From Aulostomus chinensis (lineage: Eukaryota; Chordata; Actinopteri; Syngnathiformes; Aulostomidae): a stretch of 64,000 bases of DNA. The notes below the pieces were generated by a model that saw nothing but the letters and a program-made list of their open reading frames with translations, did no database searches and was not told the origin of the DNA. The stretch covers positions 10,270,805 to 10,334,804 of the forward strand of contig JBBMOA010000019.1 of NCBI GenBank assembly GCA_037954235.1. The letters run 5' to 3'. Made by a program: the position numbers and the translations under genes. Position 1 is the stretch's first letter. Every line of letters starts with the position of its first letter. Positions 47,191 through 61,400 of the stretch are shown here, piece after piece.

Positions 47191-48189
47191 GGGATGTAGA
47201 GGCTTAAGACAAATGCAGTAAATATTCCTTCATTCTTGTCATGACTGAAATATTTATAATCTGCCGGTGTTACATTTTCTCCTCTAAATTAAGATTATTC
47301 TTGAAAGTTTAGTTGGCAACCAAAAGCAATGAATTCATTGGAATTACATCCATTTTTCCTCATTTTGACATTTCATTATCAATAAAATCACTGCTCTCTT
47401 GGGAATTAAGGATTTGCACAAAGGTTTCTTTTACACTGGGTATTAATATTTGGCTATTATCATATTTCTAGTATTTTGATCATTATTCTGCACTCTGGAA
47501 ACTTAGAACTGGATTTTAATCTTCAACATTTGGATTTAGATACTGGGATTATTTTCTTCCATGACAAGACTGATTGGTGCTACTGGCGACGACTCTCAGC
47601 ACAGACCAACAAGCACAACTCCTGTTACAGCAAACATAGACCATCAACACACAAGGCAGAATTAATGACCATGATGTCATCGATGAATGTGGAGTGTCAA
47701 CGCTGGTCCCCCTGCCAGCATCGGGGAATCATTATCCCCCTGCAAGTTTTTACCCTCAAGCCTCAAAAAGACCATTACAACGTCACAACAAAAGTCTAAG
47801 TCTATCAGGACACATCAGGACAAACGCTAAGACCTCAGAAAAGGACTTCTGTGCATAATCTTCACATTTTACAAGGAAAAACGGATTCCTTTAAAAAGAG
47901 GACGCCTCGACATTTTGATTTTCCTCAGGCACAAGTTTTTTGCCATCTACGTGCAGGTTGTGACAAGTTAAAGGCATTCTGCATGGAAACAATGATGAAT
48001 CTCACAATTCATTAATAAGCTTGTTATTAGTAGTTCCACTGCAGACCCTCAAATAAAGGAGCAATAACCTCCCCCCTCAGATGGCAGTAGCACAGCCCAA
48101 TCTTCATTATTTTTTGGAATAATTTTGCCTAAAATACATTATTTCTAATTACTTTAATATTTTATTTCATTTCTGGATCAGAATCACCT

Positions 48190-48223
48190 CTGTCACACTC
48201 ACACCCACACACCCACACACCCA

Positions 48224-48284
<61 letters not shown>
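48190..48284. repeat. (CA)n microsatellite
   Basis: CACAC and CACCCA variants passing into about 29 pure CA units. Confidence 0.93.
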
Positions 48285-48286
<2 letters not shown>

Positions 48287-48788
48287 TGAAAACTTCTGGT
48301 TTTATATCAGGAAGGCTGTTTGGGGAGGGGGTACTTTCAAAGTGTCAAAGTTTCCAGTTACAGTCACTAGAGCTGCAGCACAGATCGTGGCGATGGTGAT
48401 ATCTTTGCACGAGAAGCCAGAGGTACATCTCCCCGGACTCCAGTGGTTTGCTGATGAAGAGAGAACCAGGGAGGCACCCTTCAGGAAGCATGTTAGCATG
48501 AGAGAGGAAGACCCTCAGAGGAAGTCAGTGAGGGACAAAGCCAGGAGGAGGAGGAGGAGGAGTGAGATGGAGTGACTAAATTAAAGGCACCACAAGATTG
48601 AGTAGAAAATAACGTGACCCCTTCTTTTCACTAACCTGGGAGTGAGCGGTGAGGCGTGTTAGTCAGTCTGGAAGTGTGTTAGCTTACCTCCGACACGTCA
48701 CAGCCTGTCTTCCTGCTTGGTTAGCTACTACTGACACAGTGACAGCGGGGGGAGGGGGGTTTTCTCTCTCTCAGGCAGGCTGCAAGTG

Positions 48789-48791
<3 letters not shown>

Positions 48792-48865
<74 letters not shown>
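48792..48865. repeat. (GT)n microsatellite downstream of the ermp1 stop
   Basis: About 36 GT units, 125 bases past the ermp1 stop codon on its 3' side; (CA)n in the mRNA sense. Confidence 0.95.
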
Positions 48866-48868
<3 letters not shown>

Positions 48869-48989
48869 TGCGTGTTTGTTTTCGGAGTGGAAAGGCAGCA
48901 GGGCCAGTTCTCAGTCCTTGAAATCTCTTCGGTCTGCCTCGGAACCCCCTGCAGCCTTCAGCGTTGCTCTGTCAGCTTTTGTGCCATAC

Positions 48990-51871
48990 TCAGTATCGGT
49001 ACATGTCGTAGGTGCTGACCCAAGATGAAGGAAAAGCCCAAGAGGGAAACCTGTGCAGGATTTCCTCCAGTTGAGCAGTCCTCTGGTCTTTATCGAAGAA
49101 ATAGTGAGAGGATATGGCAACGGAGATCATTCCCTCAGGCCCTGATGGGTCCGGGTCTCTGGGAGGCTGATGCATGGGAACAAACATGTTAGCACATCAG
49201 TTAGATATTCTTCCAAGTCCTCAGAATTTTAGCTTTTAGCACACATGTTTTTGTTTTCATAAGTTACGCAAGACTCCTTTTTTTTAGCACATTCTTTGAA
49301 GCTTTTTTTGGCCAGATCTTATGAGCTGCAAACATCTGATTGAGGTGATGTTTTACATCAATCCCAAAATGTCAGGAATGAGCAGAATGGTAGATTAAGT
49401 CCAAAAATGTGGATTTGAGGCTGATTAATGTGCCACAGGAGCCTTTAGGAGAAAACTAAAGCAATCCGCATTTTACTCAAAGTATATTTTTACACTGAAA
49501 AGGACTGTTAAACATACTGTGAACACTTCTTCCATCGTGAGCTGAGGTGAGAAGCCCAGGTACTTTTAACAGACAGCGGTTTAAATAATTCACAACACAA
49601 AACACAGCAGGGAACTGAAACGCTGAGACGGCACCTGTATTTCAAACCAGAATGTCCACGTGGGAGCATCGAGGCCGTGGGAATAGAAGACAAAATATTC
49701 TCCGCTCAAGTCAAACTGAGGTGTCCCGTCCCCCAGGGACCAGGTGGAGAGGCTGGCTCCTCGGTGAGGCATCAGATACAGGGACATGTGGCTGGGGCCT
49801 GCACGCCAACACAACACCACAAAGTCACAGGTAAATGGGATATAATCATACATGGCTTGATAAAAAAATATTCATAAAATTACATGTGTAATACTTACAG
49901 AGATGGAACTTAAGCTTTTTTTTAAATAATTTTAAAGTAAAACTCTGTTAATTTTCAACCAAATTTTCTCATTTTTAGATCCAAATCATGTTATTTTGAT
50001 TATTCCAGCACAGAGTTCAGCAACTGCAAAAAATGTCAGCTGTTTACATCAAAGTCCATCCATCAAAAATAACAATGTGAGTCAATCTAATGTACCTCAG
50101 TTTTGGTTTTTTTAAACATATATCTCTTCCTGCTTTGTCTCAAAAGGAAATCTGTTTCAGTTTGATCCCCGAAAGTGTTCCTGTCCTGACCTTTGACGCT
50201 GAAGGTCATCTTGATGGTTCCCCAGCTGGTCTCCTCTTTGGACAGCAAGCTGAACTCCACTGGAGAGCTGGGAGACACTTCTGGAGCAGGAAGGTACCAG
50301 TTCTTCCTACCAACACATGTAGAGGATCAAATATGTCTCTATTGTTGAGGTACATGAGGTGACACTCATGAACGCAGAGCTGCGACACTGACTTGCTGAG
50401 GAACTTGACTGGGAGGAACCAGGGGTAACCGCAGAAGGGACGGTCATCACGGCAGCGGGTGCGCACGCTGTCGTTGATCTCTGGGATGTGTGGCGTGATG
50501 TGCTGTATGCCCGTGTAGTCAAAACTGTTGATCCAAAGACCCGAGTCTCGACTCTCCACCTGGCCCTGGAGGTTGTGGAACGTTCGAGTCGTGTGCTGCG
50601 GGGGGGGGGGGGGGACAAAAACTTCAGAAAAACACAGCGCGCAATAATTTGGTTCTCTGCGACACATGCAGATAGATGCCCAACCACATGAATATTTGAG
50701 GAGTTGTGTGTCTTACATACAAACACATACTACAAAAGATGCTGCATTTAATTCTGGACTCAAACAAGAGCAGCAGCACCGCAGGAGGGTCAGCTGGAGC
50801 CGATAGAAACACAAGAAAACAAAACTGAACCTGCAGGAAGACTCGTTTTGGCCGTGGGGTGTCTGGACTGCCTGAATATGGGAAGAAGACGCTACAGGAC
50901 ACCAACAGCAACATGACCAGAAAGACGGAGGCCAGACCTGCCAAAATCCACTTCGTGCTCCGTACCAAGTAGATGAAATGAAGCTGAGAGCGAAACAAAA
51001 CGCAAGGTCACTGGAGCAGGAATAAGATTGAATTTAAAAGTAAATATTGTTGCTATAAGCTTGATGATGTTACGCAATTCTGCTGCAAAATAAAACCCAG
51101 AAAAATAAAATCCAGAGTTGCTGTACTCACAAAAAAAGAGGAGAGAAAAATGGTTGCCAGTGTGACTAAGGAGGCCAGTACAACTTCCGGGGGGATCTCT
51201 GTGCCGCTGCGTCCCATGATAGGTGTGAAAGTCTCAAACACCACCCATATTAAGAACATGAAGTGGACGTACGGCAGCGCCAGGCCAAACAGATAGAGAA
51301 CGCTGTACTTCAAAGATGCTCCTGCAGTGAAACAGAAAGATGGCAGCTTGTCACTGAAACTGAACCATCCTGGAATCATCCAGCTTCTGACTTCTACTGT
51401 ATTGATACGCAGAAGTAATGGGGGTGAATGAAGGTCAAAGCTCAGCAGCTGCAACAATTATTGCTGTTAAATTCTTTTTTGTGTTTCTCATTCCAAAATT
51501 GTCTCGGTTATCCTGGGAGTTTAAGTGTGTGTTTTTGTGTGTGTGTTTGTGTGCCCCAAAAACGAACACAGCCATCAAGATATTCTCACCAACCTCCTGA
51601 ATCAGGTCTCCTCTGGCTAAGTTATTTAATAATCACTATGAAGACATCAAATATTAATCATGATTAATACTGATCAGTGGTTACATTTACCTCTGTGTTT
51701 AAACTCCTTCGCTAGCAGCAGTCTGGTGGCCAGGGGGAAGGCCACCATGAGCATGGGCACGTAGGCGGAGCACAGCCCCCGCTGGGTCAACCACACCAGG
51801 CTGCAGCACCACAACAGCAAGCTAACATCAAAGTAGAGATCACCCAGCTCCACCAGACGAACACCCTACAA

Positions 51872-51951
<80 letters not shown>

Positions 51952-53054
51952 TGGGAAAATGCAGGAATATTTAATTTTGTGACTCTTCTGAGCAAATTTT
52001 TTTCTTTTTTCTATCATTGATTTAATGAGAATCAATACATTTTTCACATTCTAGTTTGTAGACAGATCCTCCAAAAATAATGTTTTTTCTTTAATTTTTA
52101 AATTTAAGTTGTGCTAATTTTAATTTTTTTTTTAACGATATAAATTGAGGGTGGCACAGTGGTGCAGTGGTCAGCACTGTCACCTCACAGCAAGAAAGTT
52201 CTGGGTTCGAGCCCCGGCTCCAGCACAGGATCTTTCTGTGTGGAGTCTCCATGTTCTCCCTGTTCCTGTGTGGGTTCTCTCTGGTACTCCAGCTTCCTCC
52301 CACAGTCCAAAGACATCAAGAGGGGACGAGGCTGATTGATACTCTAAATTGACCGTAGGTGTGACTGTGAGTGTGAATGGTTGTCTGTCTATGTGTGTTG
52401 GTCCTGTGATGGACTGGTGACCTGTCCAGGGTGAACCCGTCCAGAGTGAACCCTGCCTCTCGCCCGAAGGCTGCTGGGATAGACTCCAGCCCCCCCCATG
52501 ACCGTTAACAGGAATAAGTGGTAGAAAATGGATGGATGGATTGACATATAAATTGAAAATCAAACAACCTTTTTTCAAAAGTTTATCTGCTGGATAAAAA
52601 AACTTCACACTTCCAAGGAAAAGTACAGTCTGCCCTCGTGGTTTCTACTGTACTCGTGTCCATAAACTATGGTTGGTTACAAAGAAGTTGTGATGTCACA
52701 AATCACACTGCATGATTACACATCTACCACTCACACAGATGATTATCAAAAAAAAAGTTTTCCAATACAACAGCAAATATAAACCATCAACTATGTAAAA
52801 TACAGGAACAAAGACTCTATGATAAAACTCTGGACTTTCCAAAAACCTCCTAAAAGAGGAAATTCTCACTAAAACTCATCTTGAAACCTAAAGGACAACC
52901 TGGAAAAAAAACAAAAAATATCAGTGACCTGTTTTTCTAGGCATCGCATTAGACTGAGTGAGGCGCTCACTGCAATACTCGATAACCATGCACAACATCC
53001 AACAAGTACACAAGGCAGAGTATTGTTCACACTATGTCCTTTAGGTTCCTTGCA

Positions 53055-53105
<51 letters not shown>

Positions 53106-53475
53106 TTATGTGCAAGAACATTTCATGAATGAGGCCAAGTCTTTCTAATTTCTCTCCCTTTTATTACATTATCTACACTGGCTGATGCAAATAAAGGAAA
53201 AACAAATCCGCACAAATATGGGTTTTATTTTTAATTTTTATTCAAGTTTACAAATCTTCATTCTTGCTGCTTCTGACAAAAGCTGTTACGCACATAAGTC
53301 TTATTTTCATTTGTAAACGTTCACGTGTGGACGTTTATGTAATTGATATTTTCTCAAATTCAAGTGGCAGAGAAAAATGTTCCTGTTCAACACAACAAGA
53401 AGGGTCAGTTTCTTCTCTGCAGCCAATAATGATTTGGTGCATCAGTGTGAGCATGCAAGTGCAAGCCTATCTATA

Positions 53476-53521
<46 letters not shown>

Positions 53522-54855
53522 GCTGCTGCTTATCTGTAATCGCTGTGAAGGAAGATACTCTTCCATCTCCACTAACTGCGAGATGAGCGAGTCGTCATGA
53601 GACACTTGGCACAGGGAAATAATGTGACCTCCTCTTCACCCCCAACAACACGCTCAGGAGGAATGAGGGAAGCGGTTATGACTCATTCAATCACAAACCG
53701 TCTACACTCCGTTGAGAGTAAATGGCTCTCCTTTTTTTTTTCTTCCATGAAGCAGAAGTTTGGTTGGTTGAAGATATTAATCTGAGTCGAGCTGGTCAAC
53801 ATTCTTTCTGCTTCAAGTCACATCTGGCTCCGCCCAGTCTCGTGGTTACACGCATTATCAACTCATAAAGGTTTGTTGAACAGTGATGTGGTTTGCCTGA
53901 TAGTCACTGTCCAACCTTTGGAGGTCTTTTCCAGACATCTCCCTTACATCTTTACTTCTCTGCTTGCGCAAATATTTTCTTTTACAACATTATCACCTAA
54001 AGACTGGATGGAAATTGTCATCCTCTGGAATGTCCAATTAGAGACAAGATGAAGAGTCCATTGACATTCTGAACAAGAGATGCACTGATCCACATTTTCT
54101 GAGTTCTGTTCTGATATACATCTGCACATATCTGCTACACACAGATTCAGGTGTTCTCTTTCTCTCCCTCTCTCTTGCCCAAGTTCAGTTCATATATAAG
54201 AGAAGCTTAGAGTTAGTACAGTTAGTATTCCTGAGAATGATATACAATCTTACCAGTTGTGTCATTCGGTTGGCCCTTGTAGAGAAAACTGATCTAATTA
54301 TTTAGAGCCAACATTGGCTGCCCATCAATCGGAGATCCCTTAAATCTGGATCTGTACTTGGACTGACACCATCATTCCAACTTTTACTTTTACTCCATTT
54401 CTATTCTGAAGGACGTACTAAATGCTGACTAAATGACAGAGAGGGTTACATTTCTGCTACATGATGGATGCTCACCTACACCTGTTCTCTACTCGGCTAA
54501 CAACGGCAACAAAAATTCAAGTTCAACAGAGATTTACAGCTCAATAATTTACGTGGAACCTGCACGCTGAGGAAGTGCTAGTCATCCATACAATGTGGGG
54601 CACTGCGGTGGATTTACGACGACTCTTCACTCACCCCGTAGTAAAGGTTCTTGGCCAGCGTATGCACAAGGATCATCTTCCCAGCGGCGGCAGCTCCATA
54701 AAGACTTATGGAGGTGTAGAAGTGGGTGTACCAGAACATAGAATGGCCCAGAAGTGTAACGAGCAGAGCTACGATCAGCACCGACAGCAGGGTGATGAAC
54801 CAGCTCAGCACAGCGACACCTGTAGCAAAGGCCAGGTCTCGGACGTAGCGCCCAC

Positions 54856-54935
<80 letters not shown>

Positions 54936-55365
54936 AAGAGAGAGAGACAGAGATAGAGAGAGAAACGCAAAGGAATGAAGACCTTCACAAGAAAACTGAT
55001 GTGAGCTGAACATTTGGACCTGGCCACCAGTCAGGATCAGACTTTCATTACATGGGGTGGCATGGCTCAGGGGTACAGTGGCTGTGTGGCAACCGAAGGG
55101 TTGCTGGTTCGATCCTCGACCCTGGTGACCATGTCGAAGTGTCCTTGAGCAAGATACTGAACCCGTAATTGCTCCTGATAAGTAGGTTGGTGCCTTGCAT
55201 GGTTGCCTCCACCATCAGTGTGTGAGTGTGTGTGTGAATGGGTGAATGAGACGACACTGTAAAGCACTTTGAGTTCCGCTATGGTAGAAAAGCGCTGTAT
55301 AAAATTGAGTCCATTTACCATTTACATAAAAATGTGATTGAAAAATGACAGTCACAAGGAGGAAA

Positions 55366-55439
<74 letters not shown>

Positions 55440-58400
55440 GCAATACACTACCACAGGAAACCACAGTGACCTACCTCCGTTACCTGGCAGGGAGGCTTTC
55501 TTAGCCAGATAGAGAAAGGTGGCCGTGGCAACCATGTAGTTGAGGATGGTCCCAACACGGGCCGGGTACGCCACCACAACCACCCCAAGCAGGTCGAAAA
55601 ATACCATGTTGCCATGGCGATACTCGGATGAGTCTGCCAACTTCTCAGACATGACCAGGTATTTTAGGACGGCCAGGATGTTATCCCCTAGGGAGGAGGA
55701 AGTGAAGATATTAAAGGCTGAAATGTAATAACGTGAATTAAAAAGACCTGATTAATAACCAGGACTGGCTGGGATACCATGAGAGGAAACAGACAAACTA
55801 GAGGTCTTTTTGTGCTATTGTGGTTTAGGGTTTCCACCGTTTGTGTTTCAACCCCCATATTCAGAGGAAGGAAGTGGTTGACAATGACATGTCTCAGTGT
55901 GAATGTAGTATCCTTTTTACCGATGATCCTTTAGAGAGCTGACACAGAACACACCCACGCCTGACCAGCGAGGACACACTAGTATACTGGTGGGGTGACC
56001 TCTGACCCTTCATGACCCAGACTGTATTTCTTTGTCAATAACACCATTGTGCACATGAGCGGCACATCAATGATTAAACCAATAAGACACAAAGAGACAA
56101 AATATAGTATTCTACTGTGCACTGCTGAGCACTTCAATATCTGTCTTCAGTTACATCATAGACAGTCGTGTATTCATCTAGTTTACTGCATATAAAGCTG
56201 TATGAACGGCCATAAAGCACATGTGAACAACCACACACTATAAATCCCCTTCACACACTTAATAAAAATACTCTTGAGACATGCAGACAGAAAGCCTGGG
56301 TTTGTGTATTAGTACATGTCAGATAGCTCTGTTTGACTCACGATTACAATGTTGTGGCATGTGCGTGTGTAGGTCTGATTTATGTCCCTCATGGACCGTC
56401 ACAGTTAGCAGCAGTTGCATACCAGATTCCAACAGAGTTGTCTACATATGCAATGTTCAGAAATCTGGATCAGTAAGCGATCGCTGCATTGGTTCCTGTG
56501 GGATCAGATTCTTTTAAGTGCTGCTGCTGCCTGGATATCTGCACAGCTAGCAGCACACACAAAAGCACACAAGCACACACGGTACAAAGCTCTATTGTTC
56601 TTCCGCCTGGTCGGCTCCGTGTTGTCAAAGAGTAAACAACCAAGAGCGCAACTTCTTCTTGCTCATGTAGAGTTCTCTGCTTATTCAGATCACTCAGATT
56701 TAGTCACAGCCTCCCTTTCTGAAGTTTAACATACAGAAGCAAACAAATCCCTCATTAAAAATGAATCCTGTGTTAATAGTTCTAAACAAGCTTTTTCTTT
56801 TTGAAGTTAATCTACATAAATGCAAAACCAGCCTTCCTCCCTTTGTCCTAGAGATGTTACAGCTTTTAAACAGCCAGATCTGCTGCTGTGTTTTAAACTC
56901 CAACGGCAACTACATACTCCCTCACGTTCCCTGTGCTACATCTACTCTCCACCTTGTTCTGCCTCCTTCTACACAGACTAAAAATACTCCAGCACAAAAA
57001 TCTCACTTTCTCTCTCTAATAATTTTATGCCGTTCACAGTGAGTTGCTATGCAGAAGAGGAAGATGTCCAGTAGCTGTTAGTGGTGATGCTGAGGGAGGG
57101 AAGATGGGAACTTTTTAAGATTTTCAGCGCTGACTGACTGGAATTGCTCAGTACAGCAAAATATAATTTAGCCTGAGTGCGTGAACATGGTAAATGAGGG
57201 CAAGTGCAAAGTCTGTAGCTGGTATTCACAGTATAGACATATGTGCAACTTTTGGTTCTCAAGGAAATAATGAGATTAGCAGAATGCTGAACTGGATGAA
57301 ACCGGAGAATAGAGGCTGAAGCACAAGTGCATGTGGTTGTGACAGAAATATGTCAGTGTTGTGCTGTCTGTGCAAGACAGACCCACCAGCTCCCAGCACA
57401 CATGAACGAATGTGTTACGTGCGTACCGGCTCTCTGTATGGAGTCAGTAAGGATTCTGTCAGCAGTGTCATACTTGGTGTGGTAGATGAAGCCGTTCTCA
57501 ATGAAAGCCAGATCAATGCCTGTAAAAAATGTAAAAAAAAAATTCAAATATTCTTTGTCAATGCATATGATAGATTAAAATTAATGCAGTAACATAAATA
57601 CCAGTAATTAAGTTGGAAACTTCATTTTACTTTAACACAATTCTGCAGTTCTACAACACAAATTAAAATGTGCTAAAATTCAACTGGACACAATGTAGGT
57701 CAAACACAACAGAGAGCAATGCCGAGCCTTCTTAGAGACTCCTTTACTCAGCAGGACAAACAGACTTAAAACTGGTTTATGCGCATATTTATTATGCACT
57801 TTCCTAAAAAAAAACTGTTTACACCTAAACAGCTAAACTAGAAATCCATGTCAAAGTTTAAATTTGAATATGTTTCGCTTAAATTCATGACAAGATTAAT
57901 ATGTGTTAAAGTAAATCAATTTCAACCAAATGGGATTTGTTGTTGTTGTTGCTTGTATTTGATCTTATGTGTACCACATGCTATGTACTCTAATGCTCTG
58001 GTACTTCTGAAGCAAATTTCCAAGACATTCCCAAAATAATCTGTTTCTACTCTTTTTCCAAGATCTGCTCCTTTCCTTGAAATCAGTCTTTTCATTTTCC
58101 ACATCTTAAATGGGTTTGTTATGACGATGTCAACCCTGTAATAAAATGTAAAATACTAATTCCTCAAACCAGTTATATACATATATTTCCTCCACACAAA
58201 GTGTTTAATCTATCAAACCTTAAAAATAGAAATAATCATTAGTATTTTACTCTCTACTGTACTCTTGCAGGACCTTACCTGGGATGTTCCCAAAATCCCT
58301 GTAGATGCGAAAGTCGGTGTCAGAGGGAATGATGCCACTCTGAAAGACCTCCTGGCCGACCACAGAGGCAAAGGGGTGCTTGGCTGCTTGGACGTAGGCC

Positions 58401-61400
58401 TGGACCAGCCATGGGTTCTCTGGACCTTTGAGCAACAGGAGGATAAGCTGCTGCTGAAGTCTTTTATGGAACAGTAGTCTTTGTTACACTCGTGCAGTGC
58501 CTGTTGATGAAGGGCCTCCCTGAGTTCTCACCAGTTTTGGCTTCCTTATCTCACACCCCTGACCCTCAAACATGGCACTGCACTTCCTGAGAGCACCAGC
58601 AATATTCACACCAAGTTTGATGTTGATGGCATGAACAGTTGCTGAGATCATAGAGTCAAAGCCATTTCTTACATTTAGAGTGAGATGATGAAATCATCTG
58701 TTGAAATCATTGGGGCTTGATAGCCTGGTTCACTGCAGTTTCACCATCAACTGCTTGTGGTTTCAGGCAGGTGGACATTCAAACAAGTTTTACATGATGT
58801 TCACGTAAATTGAGCCAAGTGAGTGCATTAGATAATGTTTGACTATAAATGTAAGTGCCACCTCGTGATCAGACTGTTATCACAAACCAAATAATAGCAG
58901 TGAAACAGAGGACAGATATTGCAAATGTTTAATACACAACTTGGCAGTAATTCTCAGTCGTCTTGCATCATCTCTTTTCATAATGGAAAGACGTGTTAGG
59001 TAGCTGCCTCTGGCAGCTAATGTACACGTGGCAACATATAGAATAGCTGCATTAGAATCAAACAGGAGCCACATAGACAACTAAACCACCTCACAACCAG
59101 TACCGTACCTGTCTGGAAAACCACCTCCTTGCCCCCTACACCTGCAGCCTCCAGGTTGATGAAGGCTCTCACCTGTTTGGCCCACGGATGCTGAGTAATG
59201 AACCCATGACTGGCCTGAGAGAAGGAAAGCAAAGGAGAGGAAAGGAGAGGAGATGAGAATATATGAAGTAAAACATGTGCTTTAATTTACCAATCTTTAA
59301 TCCCATTTTTGTGTCAGAGGAACCATTTAGGGCCCGGCTCTAGACGCCCCCGCATATTATTTAAAGGCCACTTTCATAACACTCAAATTCCCCTTACAAA
59401 CAATGAATTACAAAATTAAAGAAAAACATACCAGTAAATAGACAACATATTTACCACCATCAATCAAATCGTGCATTTCAAAGCAAGTCGAGACACAGAG
59501 TACAGATCTTCATCACCTTGGTCCTTCATGGTAATGAGAAGTCTGACTGTAATTTTCAACTGAATTTCAGACGTTTAATTTTGTGACAATTCTGACTCAG
59601 CATCTCCTTTTCAGCACTCATTTAGGCAGCGAAATGATCTGTGATGATTCTCCATAAGGACAAAAAAAAAATCCACAAAACTATATCATATTGAGACAAT
59701 ATTGAATGCAGTGGCCAGCCTAGAGCCGTTCATACAACAACACATAAACATGGGTCCCTGCCCTCTTATTTGCCAGTAGTAGTCAGTGGTCTGATACATG
59801 GTTCTCATCAATCTGTTTTACCTGCAGCACATTTTCCTCAGCTCCATTAAAGAGGAAGATAACTCCATGGTGAAGAGGAGTGGACTGGTTGGCGAGAGAA
59901 TGGAGGACTTCCAGCATTACTGCACAGCTCACTGCATCGTCACTGGCGCCTAAGACAAGGAGAGCAGTGTGTTGAATACAAACCTGCACAATGCAGACAA
60001 CTGGAGCTGCTTGTTTGTGTCAATTCTGGCACATGCAGAACGTTGTTACGTGTATCCGACCATCCTGAAGCTGGGTGGGAAATAAAAGAAATATGTGCTA
60101 ATGAGCCTGCTGATAACTTTTAGACACCCAGATATACAAGAAATTCCCAAAGCCATGGGAAAGAAGGGAGTAGGCTGTGAGTGCAAACATGTGAGGAATG
60201 CCTGGTCAAGATCCAGCTCCTGCTGCTAGTGTGATGGCTAGAGAAGAAAGGAAAAAGGGGTGAAATAAAAGAGAAGAGCATGTGATATAGAACAATTGGC
60301 TGAGAATTGACCCAAAGAAGGGGGAAAAAAGACCCTAAGAGAGCAACATCATGTGCTCCGGCTTTTTGGATTGAATGTGGCTCCTGTCACCGCCTCTCAT
60401 GTGAGCAACATATTAATCCCTGTCCCCAAAAACACTAGTAAGAGGTCAGACAACTGCATGAACAAGTGCAGGCTTGAGGAGTTAACTTGTGCACATTACA
60501 GGTTCTAACAGAAGTGGTTATACGCATCTATCCTTAAACCATCAATACACATGCAGAGAACACCAGCCTGCACAGAAACACACATTTTCTTTAAAGGAAA
60601 ACAAATTCCAAGAAATCAAACTTTGGCAGGCAGCACTGAGCATGAAAATGTATGTGTATCTTCCTGGTCCACGCCTCAGCAGTTTCCTTTTGCCGGTGAA
60701 GCTGTGTGTGTACCTCTAACAGCTCTCGGGAGGTGAGGAACATTCCTGAATTAAAACATAAGGAAATTTTACATATCACCTCCTGGTTGTACTTCTATAC
60801 CAACAAGCGTGAGTTTATATTCATGTTCAAATCAGAGTCAAAAACATATGTAGAGAAGACTTCGAAGGAAATTTGTTAAAAAATAGCTTCCTGAGTTATG
60901 GTGCTGATTAATGACCGTGGTTACAGATGCCAAGGAGGTCATATTTTTAGTGCTGTTTGTTTGGATTATACAAAAACTACAAGCCAAAGACGAAAATGTT
61001 TATGCACGATATTGCATTTTAAGATGATATTTTTACAACTGGGTGGCATGGTGGTGCAGTGCACTGTTGCCTCACAGCAAGAAGGTTCCAGGTTCGACCC
61101 CCGGCTGGAGCACAGGATCTTTCTGTGTGGAGTCTGCATGTTCTCCCTGTTCCTGTGTGGGTTCTCTCTGGTACTCCAGCTTCCTCCCACAGTCCAAAGA
61201 CATCAAGAGGGGACGAGGCTGATTGATACTCTAAATTGACCGTAGGTGTGACTGTGAGTGTGAATGGTTGTCTGTCTCTATGTGTTGGTCCTGTGATGGA
61301 CTGGTGACCTGTCCAGGGTGAAACTGCCTCTCGCCCGAAAGCCACTGGGAGAGGCTCCAGCCACCCGCAACCCTTTACAAGATAAGCGGAAGAAAATGGA

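Larger units (their letters stand above)
47191..48989. other. Convergent intergenic space, right part, and probable ermp1 3' UTR
   Basis: A minus-strand AATAAA (48169-48164) lies about 820 bases after the ermp1 stop and is the nearest candidate signal. It contains (CA)n at 48190-48284 and a 36-unit (GT)n at 48792-48865, both inside the presumed UTR. No gene is seen at 47200-48150. Confidence 0.5.
51866..54634 (-). other. ermp1 intron (2.8 kb) with SINE and CA repeats
   Basis: It holds a (CA)n at 51878-51944, a SINE at 52151-52545, and (CA)n at 53055-53104 and 53479-53519. No gene was recognised in 53520-54630. Confidence 0.8.
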
